Positions 12,701-25,767 of a stretch of 64,000 nucleotides of DNA are shown one piece after another. The translations under genes and the position numbers were made by a program. This stretch comes from Nymphaea colorata (lineage: Eukaryota; Streptophyta; Magnoliopsida; Nymphaeales; Nymphaeaceae). The notes beneath the pieces were generated by a model. The model made no database searches. It was not told where the DNA came from and worked only from the letters and a program-made list of their open reading frames with translations. Location: positions 14,905,151-14,969,150 of the forward strand of contig NC_045143.1 of the NCBI RefSeq assembly GCF_008831285.2, in the 5' to 3' direction. Each line of letters opens with the position of its first letter. Position 1 is the first letter of the stretch.

Positions 12701-15700
12701 GATCTTTTCTGGGCGTTTCCTTTCTTTGAAAATGCATGTGGGAATGTCAGCTGATCCATTACATGTCATGTTTGTTACAAAGTTTGGGCAAGTAGCTATC
12801 CTTATACATTTTGGATAACCTGGTCTCAATTGCAACTCTTTATACTCTCTTTTACACTGGTTTGTCATAGTAGCTAGAACTATGAAGGCTCAGTTTCTGT
12901 TTTATTGGTCTTCTCATCCTGCATTAGTTTCTGTTAGCTGCGGTGAATCTGCTGACTGACCTCTGTTAGTATAAAGAGATCGGTCTGGAAACAGTAGAGG
13001 TGTTGGTTGTGCAGATCTCTCTCTCTCTCTTTCTGTTTTTATCACAATTATGATACGGCAAAATGGACAAAAAAAAATGATGCATGTGCTAGCTGTGAAG
13101 TCTGATGGTACCAACCATGCTTATTTGTCTATGGAAGGCAGTTTTGAAAGGCTTTGTCTGTTGAGAAGTACATTGTTGGTGCAAAAGGAAAGCCTGCAAA
13201 AATTGATGAGAATTATGCACTTGCGTTGGGTGAACAGGCAGAACATTTCCAGAATTAAATCTTGGATACTGGGAGTGATTCAACCAAGTTTTCTCTGAGC
13301 ATAGTTAAGCTTGACGAGGCAAAGGACAGTAGTTATTACTTGAAGCAAATGTATGCACAGTCTAATTGGGCACATAGTTATCAATTGACCCAGTTGTTAG
13401 GTGTAAAGCAACAAAATTAGTCTATTCCAGCATTTTCCAAGGATACTTGTGTCAGATCATGTAAAAAATTGCCAGGGTTGTGGATTGGCACACAGACATC
13501 CTTTACTTTTTGGTCATGGAGAAGTTCAGTATAAGGTATCATTTGATTTTGTATGTTCAGATGTCTGAGGATCTTCACCAATTTTGCCTATAAGAGGCTC
13601 TGCCCTTTTTTGTTTCTCTCATTGATGACTGTACAAGGTCTACTTGAATACTTTGTCATGAGAAATAGAAGTGGGCTTCTTGATATATTTAAAATATTGT
13701 TGTCATTGAAAATCAATCCTCTGCAAGAGTGAAAACTTTTGTTAGCTTCCAGCTAACAGGATACTCACACACTCCCACACTCAGAAGCCCAACCTCTGCG
13801 CAAGCTCAAGTAAGTGTATTAATCATGTTTAGGGCTAATGCCCTCAATACATACTGGCATTGACCACCACAGCCTCAAATACTGCTTGCAGCAGAAGTCC
13901 TTGTCCCCTTCCTTGCAACGTTGAATTGTTAAACTCATGGGGTTTGACTTTGAGATACAATTTCAAAAGGGGAAGGAGAACCCAGTGGCGGACGGGCTGT
14001 CACACGCCAGCGATTAGTTGGGTGAGTCTTTAATGACCCTAATGACTTTTTCTCAGGCACAGATTGAGCTGTGGAATAGGATTAAGCAGGTGCATCAGGC
14101 AGCAGCCTCTATACAAGACATAAGGAGGCGCATAAGCAGCAGCCCGACCCAATGCTATGGGTATATGTGGCGAGAACCATACCTGTACTACCAAGGAAGA
14201 GTGTTTATACCTCCCGAATCGGAGCTGGTGGAGACTTCTGGAGCATTACCATAACTCCAAAGCAGCAGGCCATGAGGGAGTGGAAAGGACATATAGAGGA
14301 TCCAATCCTCTTTCTATTGGCCTGGGATGAAGAGGTCGATCACAGACTATGTTCAGAGGTGCCAAGTCTGCCAACAAAATAAGCAAGAAACTATGAAACC
14401 CATGGGGTTACTACAGCCACTTCCGATTCCCGACCACATCTGAGAGGATATTTTCATGGATTTCGTGGAAGGACTGCCCAAATCTAGGGGAAAGTCAGCC
14501 AACTTGGTAGTGGTAGATCGTCTATCGAAACATGCCCATTTCATAGAATTAGCCCACCCTTTCTCCGCGAAGACGGCGGCTAGAGCTTTCCATGACTACG
14601 TGGGAAAACTCCATGGCATGCCTCGGATGATGTCAACGATCGAAGACTCCCTATTTCTGAGCTCATTTTGGAAGGAATATTTCCAACTTCAAGGCTCCAA
14701 GCTGCAGATGTCAACAGCCTATCATCTGCAATCGGATGGGCAGACGGAGATAGTGAACAAAAGCCTTGAAACTTATCTCAGGTGCTTCACAGGACAGCGT
14801 CCAAAATTTTTGGCAGATTACTTGAGCTGGCTGAATATGCTTATAACACAGGCTGGCACTCTTCAACAGGGGTCGTTCTTCGAAGCTATCTACGGATGCC
14901 CCCCACCTGACCTAGGGAGATACCAACCAGGAACAACAAGGGGGATGATGTAGATGTCCTCCAATATCTCAAACAACACTTAGTTGTTGCCAGAAACTGC
15001 ATGGTGATACAGTATAACATGAGACACCGAGACTTGCGGCTGAAGGAGATTGGGTCTTCCTTCGACACAATACCCATGGCATAGGCTTAGCACTAAAGAA
15101 CGACAGTGGCAAGCTAGCACCAAGGTTTGTTGGTTCATACCGAGTTAAAAGGAGGATAGGCTCTGTAGCTAAGTCACATGGGTACTTCAGTAAGGTCCAC
15201 GTACCCGTGTCGCCGTACCCGTACCCAAAGTGGGTACTTTGACACTTGGGTATCTATAGATCCAAACTGCTCAATTTTACTTTGATTTAATTTTGTTCAC
15301 CTTATTTTTTATTCTATTCTTTGGATGTGAAAATTCTATTGATGTTCATATTTGACTAAGGGGCTGCTTGGTTGTCCATATGTTTAAAGTGTTTCATAGG
15401 TTTCTAAAACACACTGCTGCAAGAGCCGTTGATATATATTTTATATGTTATTTATTTGTTTATGTTGATGTATATTCTTTATTTTGATATATATTTTCTA
15501 AGTTTCTTATTGTTTATATATATATATACAGCCGTACTCCCACACCCAAGTTTTTTGAAAATGGTCAGTACCCGTACCCACACCGGCACCCGTACCCGTA
15601 CCTATGTGACATAGCTCTGTAGCCTATGAACTTGGATTGCCTAAAGGGAGCTTAATTCACCTAGTGTTTCACGTTTCAAAGTTGAAACCCTGTTTCAATG

Positions 15701-18572
15701 CACCCACAAGTACGGAAGCCAGGGCAGCTCCTGCACTAACTGAACCAACAGCCCTATACCCCTACCACAGGTTGGGAACTCGAAGAGTGAGACAAGGGAA
15801 GCAGTTACATACTGAATGGCTTATCGAGTGGAACACTTATGATGATCTGCCATGAACCTGGGAGTTAGCAGAGGACATACAGTCTCGTTTTCCAAAATTT
15901 ACACATTGAGGACAAGGTGTTTTGTAAGGGGGGAGTATTGTTAAGGGTTGGACCCTATGGGTTATGGGTCCAGTTCAGTAAGGAGTCACAGATCGGTCCT
16001 TTGGAGCTGAATACGCACATTGGAGTCTGTCACGTTGGGTAGATGGATCGAGTGGATAATACGACATAATAACCCACCCCAATCTAAGGAATCAGAGTAT
16101 GTAAGGTCCTTAGGGAGTTAACTCTAATTACGAATGAATATTAGAGATTATTTTGGAGGCTGGGCTTTCATCGGAGCAGAGTGCGTGAGTTAATCTTCCC
16201 CTGTTAGTCGCAGGCTAACAATAACTTATGGGAAACTGTAGATAGACTAAAAACATTACATATGTGGTTCATGTGCTAAGCCAGTTAAGCACTCTTCTTT
16301 CATCTCCTTGCTTCCTTGGCCCTTGACAATTTGCTACATAAGATTTAGTATGCTTTATGGCGTGTTTTTCTCCTCTTCTACTTCTCATAGCTTGATGCTT
16401 ATTGTGATGCTAATTTTGGAGGATCTGCTTATAATAGTTTGTCTACTAGTGGCTTTGTATCTTCTCTGGATCTCTGTAATCTCATGGAAAGTAAGAAACA
16501 ACAGAGAGTAAACAACAGAGAGTAACTCTTTCAATAGCTGAAGCAAAGTGCAAGAAAATTGCTCAAGTCACTATTGGAGTTACTTGTGTGCATTGGTGAT
16601 ACAATGAGACTGTTGGGGGAGGGACAGAAACGTACCTAATTTTTCCTTCTTTCTCTTTGTCGCAATATTCCTCTTAGTTTGGATATGGGTCTGGTGGGTA
16701 ACGAGACAACCCACTTCCCTTATGTTGGTTTAAAAGCTGTAATCAGGGTTGGGAAACCCTAACAAGGATCTTAATAAAACTGTAGCCAAGTCAGTAGGAG
16801 GGTTATCTCCCCCTCGAAGTGGGAGACCATCATTTCTTTCTGCTAACCATGCCCTAATTTCCTGGTAAACCCAGTCTAACATTCTACGCACTTTCAGCAT
16901 AGCATCGATTTGGTCCTAGGTGGTCTTAGTATTCTTATTAACAGTATGGCTACCTTGTAGCATGGCATTCAAATAGCTAAGAATCCAAAATTTTGTGAGA
17001 GAAGAACAGATTGTAGTTTCACAAGAAAAGAATATGGAAAATGGAAAATGTGTGCTGCCACCCAGACGTAAAATGTTTGTCTTCCGAACCTGGCATGTTT
17101 CATGATTACTACCTTGTAGACAGGCCAGAGGCCCGAAGATCTTCATCCTTGATTTATGTCTCTAAATGCCAAATGGTATAGTTGCTTCGAAACTACCTTG
17201 AAGATGGGGATAGAATTGGTGGTGTTGTTGACATGAGTAGGATCAGCCATTGAAGAAACCTTTGACCTAATTGATCAAGAGAGAAGATCGAAATAAAAGT
17301 TCCGTAAATTGATACACACTTCGAGGTAATGATAAATAACTCAAAAACAGTGACATGATTGAACTTTGTCAAAACTTAAAAAATTAAAAAGACCCACAAA
17401 CAATTATAATGATGGCGCTGGAACCAGTCTCTTTTCAACTTATTCTTAATTCATCACAATTTGTCTTCCTTTTCATAATTTAAAAATTTTACCCCTAAAT
17501 TGATGATAAGAAACATTTTACACCTGGGGCCTAGTGGCATGACTTGAAAATAAGTCTATGCATTAAAAAGAATGCAAGCGTCATAAAATCGTCTCTCAAA
17601 TGCATTGTTTGCCTATCCTATCAACTACTTGAAAGTCATAAGCCATTGTTCATATACTATGATCTTCTTATCATTTTTGTTTTATTTTGACAAGGAATGC
17701 CTCCCTACTTACCAATTCATTTTTACTTAATAGTGAATTTTAGTTTTCCATTAGGAGAAAAGAAAGGAAAAGCTAATTTCTGTAAGCTGACTGATATTTT
17801 TCACATACTTTACAGATAATCTGTTTGGATGCAATTTCTTTGTCACTTGCTAGTTGCTAGTACCATGTTGCTTATATTTTATTTTTCTTATTTACTTTAG
17901 GCATATGGCCGTTGTTGATGTTTTTTACATAGATTGGCTTTGTTCATCTCCAGTAATTAATTTTCAGGACAAATTTTTCTGACAGGTCACTCAAGTTGGG
18001 GATACAGCCAGTTGCTCTAAGAGGGACAAGGTTTTGTCAATCAATGGTCTTTGCTGCTCATAATCCTGTAGATACATCATCTTTTTCATGGCATGACAGA
18101 AGATCTGAGCAAGAAAAAATGCCATGTTTTCTTACACGGTCTTGCTTGCTACCCCTGACTTTGGGCAATGGTGCAATTGGGTAAGTTTGAATTGTTTTGG
18201 AGAATAATGGCTTGGCAGTAAGTTATTTTCTTTAGTTCCCAGTCTTAACATTGTGTTGTCATGTTTGAAGGGGTCTGTTGAGGCAATTGCACCTGTACAA
18301 TATTGATGCAATGGACACTACAACGCTCTGTACAGCACTGTCTGTCTGTAGATCTCTCTTTGATTTTGCAGTAGTCGGCCTGTAAGTTTTGATTGTGTTC
18401 ATGGTAAAAAGCAACTTACCACAGTACTTGTTATTGTAGTCATCTATAGCTCAATTTTCCCTGTATATAGTGATTTGTATATGGATGATGTTCTAAATGA
18501 AGCAGGGAATGATGGTCTTAGCTCTCCCAGTAAGATTCTTTAAATTTTTTTAATGTACCTCCAGATGTACTC

Positions 18573-18603
<31 letters not shown>

Positions 18604-21600
18604 GACTCTTTGTGCAATGAAGTGGAAGAGATTTTTCAAGGAACACAAGGGAGGACTGGATATCTATGTATAACTAGGCAAAAGCAATCAGAAATCAGAT
18701 GCCGAGGAATTATCTCATTTGTTGATTTTTTCTAAACTTTTGGCTCAATGTTTCTACTTTCAGATATTCATTTACTGACAAACTGTATATCTCTTGCGGT
18801 TCACTTTTCTGAGCTTGTATACAATTGTTTTCAAGTTGCACCTTCAAGATCTTAAAGGAGATACATATTCCATGAAGTTTACAATGATGTTAAATTTGGT
18901 TAGATTTCATGTCTTTTAAATGGGTTTGACAGGTGTTTCCGAATATGGAACGTTTAGTATCTCATGTTATCATGCCAAATATCAATTCTGTATGTTAGTT
19001 ATCTATTTTTCTGTTTCGTTGAAATATAGGATAGTCCCTATTGTAATGGGGATCACATCCACACTCATAAGGGTTACAGCATCCTGATATTGGAGTTCAG
19101 AAGTGTATCATTCTACACAAAGGCTAATTTGCTGTACTTCTCCTTTTGGGTTTTTTGTGCAGAAATGTTAATTTGAAGCAAACATTGAAGTCTCTAAGCT
19201 CATTTTGCCCCTGTTTGGAGCATTTATTCTTTGAATCCTCTGGAATAGGTAAGTAAATTACTACAGATCTTTACTTGGAAGTTCTGTATCTCTTCCCTTT
19301 TCATTCTTTGACTGCAAATGGCAGGTGGCGACGAAAGTTTAAAAAGTTCCACCTGTTTTGACATAGTTAATGGATGTCCTCTTTTGTCCTCCTTGACTCT
19401 GCGTGGGTTCAAGCTTAATGATCATAAAGTGCAAATACTTCTCAAGGTAACCATCAATTCGTAATGTTAAATCTAGTAAGCTTTAAGACCCTGTCTTCAT
19501 TTTTCTTTTGTACCTGCATGGATGCCCGCTGCATGCATACTGCAGCTAGTTTCTTTTATTCTTGTGCATAGTATTTGTTCAATAGTATTTATGTTAGGTG
19601 GTTCTTTGGAATATTAAATAGTTAGGAGCAGCTTTTTGTTATTATTTGTTTTATTTTTTGACCTATTGTGTAATTGTTAGGTTTTACCCTATTTCTCTTT
19701 TAAAAAGAGATTAGGGCAGATTAATGTTACATATTTTTCACTGCTCTTTCTCTCTCCTCATACCTTCAACGAGTGTAACATGGTATTAGAGCCAGTTTCG
19801 CCCTAAGTGAGCTTGACGCTACAGGTTGGTCGGTCCCTTCTACTTGTCTTCTTTTTCTGCCAACATCATTGGTGTTGTTTTGTTGGGCGTTAAAGTTCAC
19901 CGTGGCATAGATCAGGGATCTTATCACGACTTAATCTCATGCATCGCTGATCAGTTCCATTGATTGTATGATGAAGTCGAAGTTGTTTTACCTTAGTCAT
20001 TGATGATGGTGGAGTGGTTCAGATCCGAAGAGCTATGTCACATGGGTGTGGGTTGCAGGATGCGGCAAGGTCCAAAAAAACTTCAGTGCAGGTGCGGCGA
20101 GACATTATTATATTATATATTATATCAGAAAAATTTAAATAAAAATTAACAAATAACCACTACAAATCAAGAAGGATTAGATCATTACAGTTTTAAGGAT
20201 TGTTCCATCAATTGATTCAACAATTAAAAAAAATAAAATGAAATTCATCATTCTTGTATTAATCTTATATTCTAATTTTCCTCCATCGATTTCTTGATTA
20301 TCTTCAGTCCTTTCACTAAAATCAATGTTATCAGCAAAATCATCAGAAGGAATAACAGATCAGCTAAATCTAGATTAGCAGTTTGTAAGTTGCACTCTCC
20401 GTCAAAATCGAATTCTTCTGCATCCACATCCCAATATTGAGATGATCCACGACTGCATTTAATTATAAGAAGATTAAAGAGTTGAAATATTAAATTAACA
20501 AAATAACATAAACAAATATAGAATCATAGATGTATCATACCTATACTCTTTATCCTTTCTTGAAAGTAGATGCAAATTGGAGTGCACATAAACAAGGTCT
20601 TCTACATGCTTGCTAGTGAGTTTATTCCTTTTAATATTATGTATATGAGAATATATGCTCCAATTCCTTTCGCAACTTGACAATGTGACACGCTGACTAA
20701 GCAATTTCAATGCCAATTTTTGGAGAGTTGGCATTTCTGATCCATATGTTGACCACCAATCAAAAGCAATGTTGTAAAACGCGTATCATAAGGCGTATCG
20801 GTCGGGCTTTAAGATACGCCGTATCGTAACCGTATCGTAAATTTTTTTAAAATAATAATAATAAATCAGAAAAATTTTAAAAAGAGAGGAAAATTCAAAA
20901 AAAAAATCAGAAAAAATTAAAAATAATAAATTTTTTGTAGAAAACATGTTTTAGATAATGATAGACTCATTATTGCTAAATGCTATAAACGTACGCGTTC
21001 ACGGTTCATCATTCATACTTCATAGACATCAAAATTCATAACAATATCATTCAATTTCAATCAACAAAGCATAAGTCATAAAGTGATAAAACATTCAAGT
21101 GTTCAACAATACATATAATGATTCATCATTCATAATCTTCATCATCTTCATCTTCATCTTCTTCTTCATCTTCATCGTCAAGAATTGGAAGATCCTCACC
21201 AACATATTCAGCACTAGCAGTAGCACTAGCAGACTCTCCTTCATCAACAAAGCCTTCTGTTGCTTCAGCTTCAAGGTTGAAACATTCAAGATCTTCATCA
21301 TCAAATATTGTAGCCAGTTCTTCCTCAATCCATGGCTCCAGATCGTCAAAGTTTTCCAAGCTGATAGGATCGAACTGAGATGTGTGCTTCCTTGCTGATG
21401 TTTTTTGTAATTCTCTACGTTACATAAGAGAAAACTTATTAATATATAATTTCATATAAATATATTGTACAAAAAATGTAAACATTAAGCTATATTACCT
21501 TTGTTTCAACCTCATATTATATCGAACAAAGACAAGGTCATTCAACCTTTTATGTTCGAGCCTATTCCTTTTTTTGCTATGGATATGTTGGAACACACTC

Positions 21601-24600
21601 CAGTTCTTTTCGCATCCACTAGCACTGCATGTCTGGCTGAGGACTTTGATTGCAAAACGTGCTAGGTTTGGACAATCAAACCCATACCTATTCCACCACA
21701 AATGTAAACAAAAATATAACGTTATAACAAATCAATGTGAAAGTTCTAAAAGAATCAAATGTAACAATGCAAAGTAAATTAAACATTTCTATGTATTTAC
21801 CTAGACGCATGGTTGTCCTGGCTAAAGAAGCATTTCTTTTATGAGCATGTGGATATGCAACCCATTCTTCACTAGCGAACATCTGCCTCAAAGGAGTTCT
21901 TTGTTTCACCACACTCTGCACAGTCAATACATTTGTGGCAAATCTAGTTTGTGCAGGTCGTATCAATTCAACTCCTTTTGTAAACTTTCTCATCAAACTC
22001 AATACATATGCATGATTATAGATAAAATTTTGTTACCTCTTGACATTGCTCAATGGCTGATTTCATATCATGCATCTCATTAAGATCTTGAAGCATAAGA
22101 TTAACACAATGAGTGGCACATGGACTCCAAAAGAATGTTCCATACTTTTGAAATAACAAATCTCCTGTAGCTCTATAATTTGCAGCATTATCTGTAATAA
22201 ACTGTACAATGTTTGTAGGTCCAACTTCTTGTATGACATTATCAAAAACATTGAACAAAATCTCAGCAGTCTTAGGAACATCAGACAAGTCAAGAGATTT
22301 CAAGAACATTGTACCTTTAGGACAATAAACAAGAAAATTTACAAGTGTTCTTGACCTTGTATCAGTCCATCCATCTGACATAATGGAGCAACCTGTTTCC
22401 TTCCAAGATAATTTCAATTGATTGCAATGTTCAGACACTTCTTTCACTGTATCTTGAAGAATTTTACCCCTCAACTGATGATATGATTGCATTTTGAATC
22501 CGGGGCCTATAGAAGCAATTACATCTGCCATGACTTGGAATTGAAAAGAATTAGCTGTATTAAATGGAATACATGCATCATAAAACCATTTTCTTACCAT
22601 CTTTTGTGCTTGATATAACATATCTTTAGATGTCATAGCAACACGAATCTGTGGCTGACCACCTAGGCTAGTATATGAAGGAAAAAAGCTCTTAATAGAG
22701 CCAAAACTAGACCTACCTGTAGGAACTCTACCATTAGGTGGTTGCATACCACGCCTGGCCCTATCTGCTGTGCCTCTTCTCTTCCTTCCCGTTACGCCAG
22801 ATCGACCTCCTTCATACATGATCCATTTTCCTCTACAATCTCTACCTCTTGAGGTCCCCAAATCTATTCTTAGAATGCTATCATCTTCATCATCACATTC
22901 ATAAACTTCTTCCTCTTCTTCTTCATCTTCCAAAGGCTCATTATAGCCTACATCTGCCTCTTCAATTTCTTTCTGTATCCTTTTTTGATGTAAAGCATGA
23001 AGCATATCCAAACATTGCTGACGCACATATGGAGGCAAAGGTTTGTTTGGTCCTCCAACATAATGAGACGCACCTTTGGAGGTCCCTGCTAAATGGTATT
23101 TCATTCTACTAATCCCTCCTGAAAATGTATTCCCACAGAAGCTACATTTGAGTTTCAAGCGGTTATTCTCCTTCACCCTTTCGCACCATTGCCATGTGAG
23201 ATCCATATCTTCAAAAAAAAAAAAAAAGAAATCCTATGGTAAACTTAATGAAAAACACTCAAAATCTTTCAATCTACGATTATATGGTAAAAAATTATGA
23301 ATACATGGTAAAAACATGAGATTTCATACCTTACGAATAAGAAATGAAGAAAACCCCTTTCCTCCCAACGAAAATCAACCACCCACGCACAAATCGACCA
23401 CTTAATCTTCGATTTTACGGTGAAAATCAACTTTTTGATGGTGAAAATGGACGATCGCCCTCCCTGACGGCAGTATCCGAGCTTGAGAAATGAAGAATGG
23501 AGGATTTTTTTCAAAAAGAAGCCGAATAAGTAGGTCTCGGGCCCTCTTTTGCGAAATCAGCCCATATCGTACGATACAGGGTGTATCGCCCCGTATCGTA
23601 CGATACGGACCCTGTATCGCACGATACGTGCGATACAGGAATGATACACCCCTATTTACGATACGGGGGGTGTATCGTACCGTTTTTTTAAAACGATACG
23701 GGGTCGTATCGTACGATACGTACAACACTGATCAAAAGGACTTAATGACTTAATTCTTCATCTTCTCTTTCTATCTCTACATCTCTGGATTCAAATCTTC
23801 CTGCATTGAACTTTGAATATTCATAACTAGCTTGTTTTTTAACATAGGGATCCGAATAAAGTCTCTCCATGCATGATATTCTATTCTTCGATATCTCGTG
23901 ATCTTGATTTGGAGGGACACGTCCAGGAGCTCCTTCTAGCCATCTTTTTGAATAATCTTTAGGATTTAAAGAATGAGCCATGCAGTGTAGGGAAGTATTG
24001 CTCTTTTCCCATCTTTCTACTAGTATTGAATGAATGCGATAAAAAAATCTAAATTACCAAGTACAATACATTTTTTTTCGCGTTTGAAGACTATAGACTG
24101 AATTTGCTCAATCATATTATCCATATTTCGTAAACCTTACGAAGCATAGGCTCATCCTTATCCACTTCCTTCAGCATACACCAAATTGGTTTTGTAAACT
24201 CCAAAAAATATGTCAACCTATCCCACCATTTATCATCCACAATAATGTTCTTGATTGCTTGAGTTTTAACCTCATCTTCAGCACGATAGAAATTTCAATC
24301 TTTGTCGCCACCATATGAACTAATACTTCCTTTACTCGTTGAAACCTTTTCAACATGACGATGGTGGAAGCAAACTGTGTCTCCGCAACTTTCAATAATT
24401 TCATATCAGAATAACTACCAAAGAGTGATAATGCATGTTGGTGATCGACTTGAAATTTCTGATATTCTTTGCATCTTTTTCCATGTGTTGAATCCATGAA
24501 AATAGTTCATGTCCTCGAGGATCTTGTTCTTCAGTTGGTGGAGTGCATATTGTCCTTCAATGCCAAATTTGGGGTATGTGCAACACATGGAGTCCAAAAG

Positions 24601-25688
24601 ACATGAGGAAACTCACTCATGAAACTTGAGCCAGCACTCTTACAGACAACAACATTATCTGTGATTATATGCACTACCTTATCAGGACCAACCTCTTTGA
24701 TGACTTCTATAACTAACCGCTTCAAATATTCAACATCTTTGTGCTCCCCGGATGCATCAACTATCTTCAAAAATACTGGCTCATCACAAACAATAGTAAT
24801 AAAGTTAATTAGTGGATGCCTTTGAATGTCTGTCGACCCATCAGAAACAATTGATGTTTCAGTTCTATTCCATTTAAGCTTTGTCATAGCCAATTTTTGT
24901 TCAACATCATTTTTTCATCTCTAAGAATTGATGTGGTATCAAATGAAATAAATTGTCCATGCATGTTTTTTTTAGTGGTGGTATCAAATGTAATTTTGAA
25001 ACAATTTAAATGGTAGTTTCGGTAAAAAATGAATAAAACATAAAACTTAGAAGTTAAACATTTCGATAAAGAGAGTGTTGACGAGCTTTTAGGTTTAGGG
25101 TTTTTAGATTAAGGGGAAAGCTAAATCCAGGCGATTCTAATTTCCGACGAGGTTTTCCGACCTCAAACTCACCGGTGGAGCATACCAACATCTCTTTGTC
25201 TGCGTCGAGTTGCAGCAATGACGGACTGGTGCACTTTCCGGCTCCGTGCAGACCTCCGACAGACTGGTGCATTTTCCGGCACCTTGTAGACCTCCGACAG
25301 CTACATCTGTGCTCAGGTAGGATTTCGTTTAGCTTTTCAGTCCATTTGCATATGTGCATTGGACATTTTGAGGTAAGTAATACGTTTGTTGGTTTCTAAT
25401 TTTTGTTTTATGTTCGTTAGTTTCTAGTTTTTTGTTTTCAGTCGATTTACATATGTCCGTTAGTTTGTAGTTTTTGTTTTCAATCGATTAGTTTCAAGTT
25501 TTTGTTTTCTGTCGATTTGGATGTCTGTTTACTGTTTTCTGGTAGATCATCTGATTTTTTTTTTTAACGTGCTTGAATTGTTGATATATATTTTCAGTTG
25601 TTGGATCATGATTGGGGAATATGCTATTTTGTTTGTAATTTTTTGATATATATATGTGTATGAATATGTTATTTTGTTAGTAATTTTT

Positions 25689-25767
<79 letters not shown>

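Larger units (their letters stand above)
13740..16220 (+). mobile_element. gypsy retrotransposon remnant (RNase H end, integrase, 3' LTR)
   Basis: The left edge has a 19-bp stub, TGTTAG...GCTAACA (13740-13758), matching the 3' terminus of the LTR at 15939-16220, so the 5' LTR is almost wholly lost. Coding similarity starts within RNase H (DHHSLKY near 13860) and continues with FQKGKENPVADGLS. The integrase follows: a zinc-binding region, DFVEGLP, DRLSKHAHF, and the DGQTE motif holding the catalytic Glu near 14738-14752. A degraded C-terminal region with WLIEWNTY lies near 15821-15845. The second catalytic Asp region is altered (STIEDSLF, where CDRD is usual). A polypurine run (GGGGGGAG) precedes the 3' LTR. 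It has many stops and carries a 446-bp hAT insertion. Confidence 0.75.
20767..23730. mobile_element. inner hAT transposon, 2,964 bp
   Basis: The perfect 8-bp target duplication ATCAAAAG occurs at 20759-20766 and 23731-23738. Ends are CAATGTTGTA (left) and CAGTGTTGTA (right, reversed). Both subterminal regions are packed with GTATCG/CGATAC words. It lies inside the outer hAT transposase gene, between the 23742 segment and the C-terminal dimerisation segment, so it is the youngest layer of the intron 6 stack. Its transposase gene is on the minus strand. Confidence 0.93.
20495..24893 (-). pseudogene. outer hAT transposase (DUF659 / dimerisation), split and decayed
   Basis: Minus-strand pieces run from high to low coordinates. 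24893-24531 is the DUF659-like region (SIVSDGSTDIQ, HIITDNV, FWTPCVAH). 24497-24213 is a middle segment with frame changes. About 24230-24120 carries DDKWWDRLTYF and EVDKDEPMLRKVY. 23981-23742 is next. The C-terminal dimerisation motif (LSSCERNWSIYSHIH, KRNKLTSKHVEDLVYVH) is at 20734-20495, beyond the inner hAT insert. No N-terminal BED finger was recognised. Active hAT enzymes cut and paste the element as dimers in the nucleus; this copy cannot make a whole protein. Confidence 0.75.

Noticed and set aside
21126-21359. Acidic 77-codon minus-strand frame as a separate small gene
   Set aside because: It follows the hAT dimerisation domain in the right order and orientation and is best read as the transposase C-terminal exon.
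22016-22040. AG|GTAACA in the inner hAT transposase as an intron donor
   Set aside because: Family similarity continues straight through this point in another frame, so a one-base indel in the T run explains it better than an intron.
23565-23722. Regular GTATCG/CGATAC repeats looking like a CRISPR or satellite array
   Set aside because: Spacing is irregular, repeats are six to fourteen bases, and the array ends at a hAT terminus with a target duplication, so it is subterminal transposon sequence.
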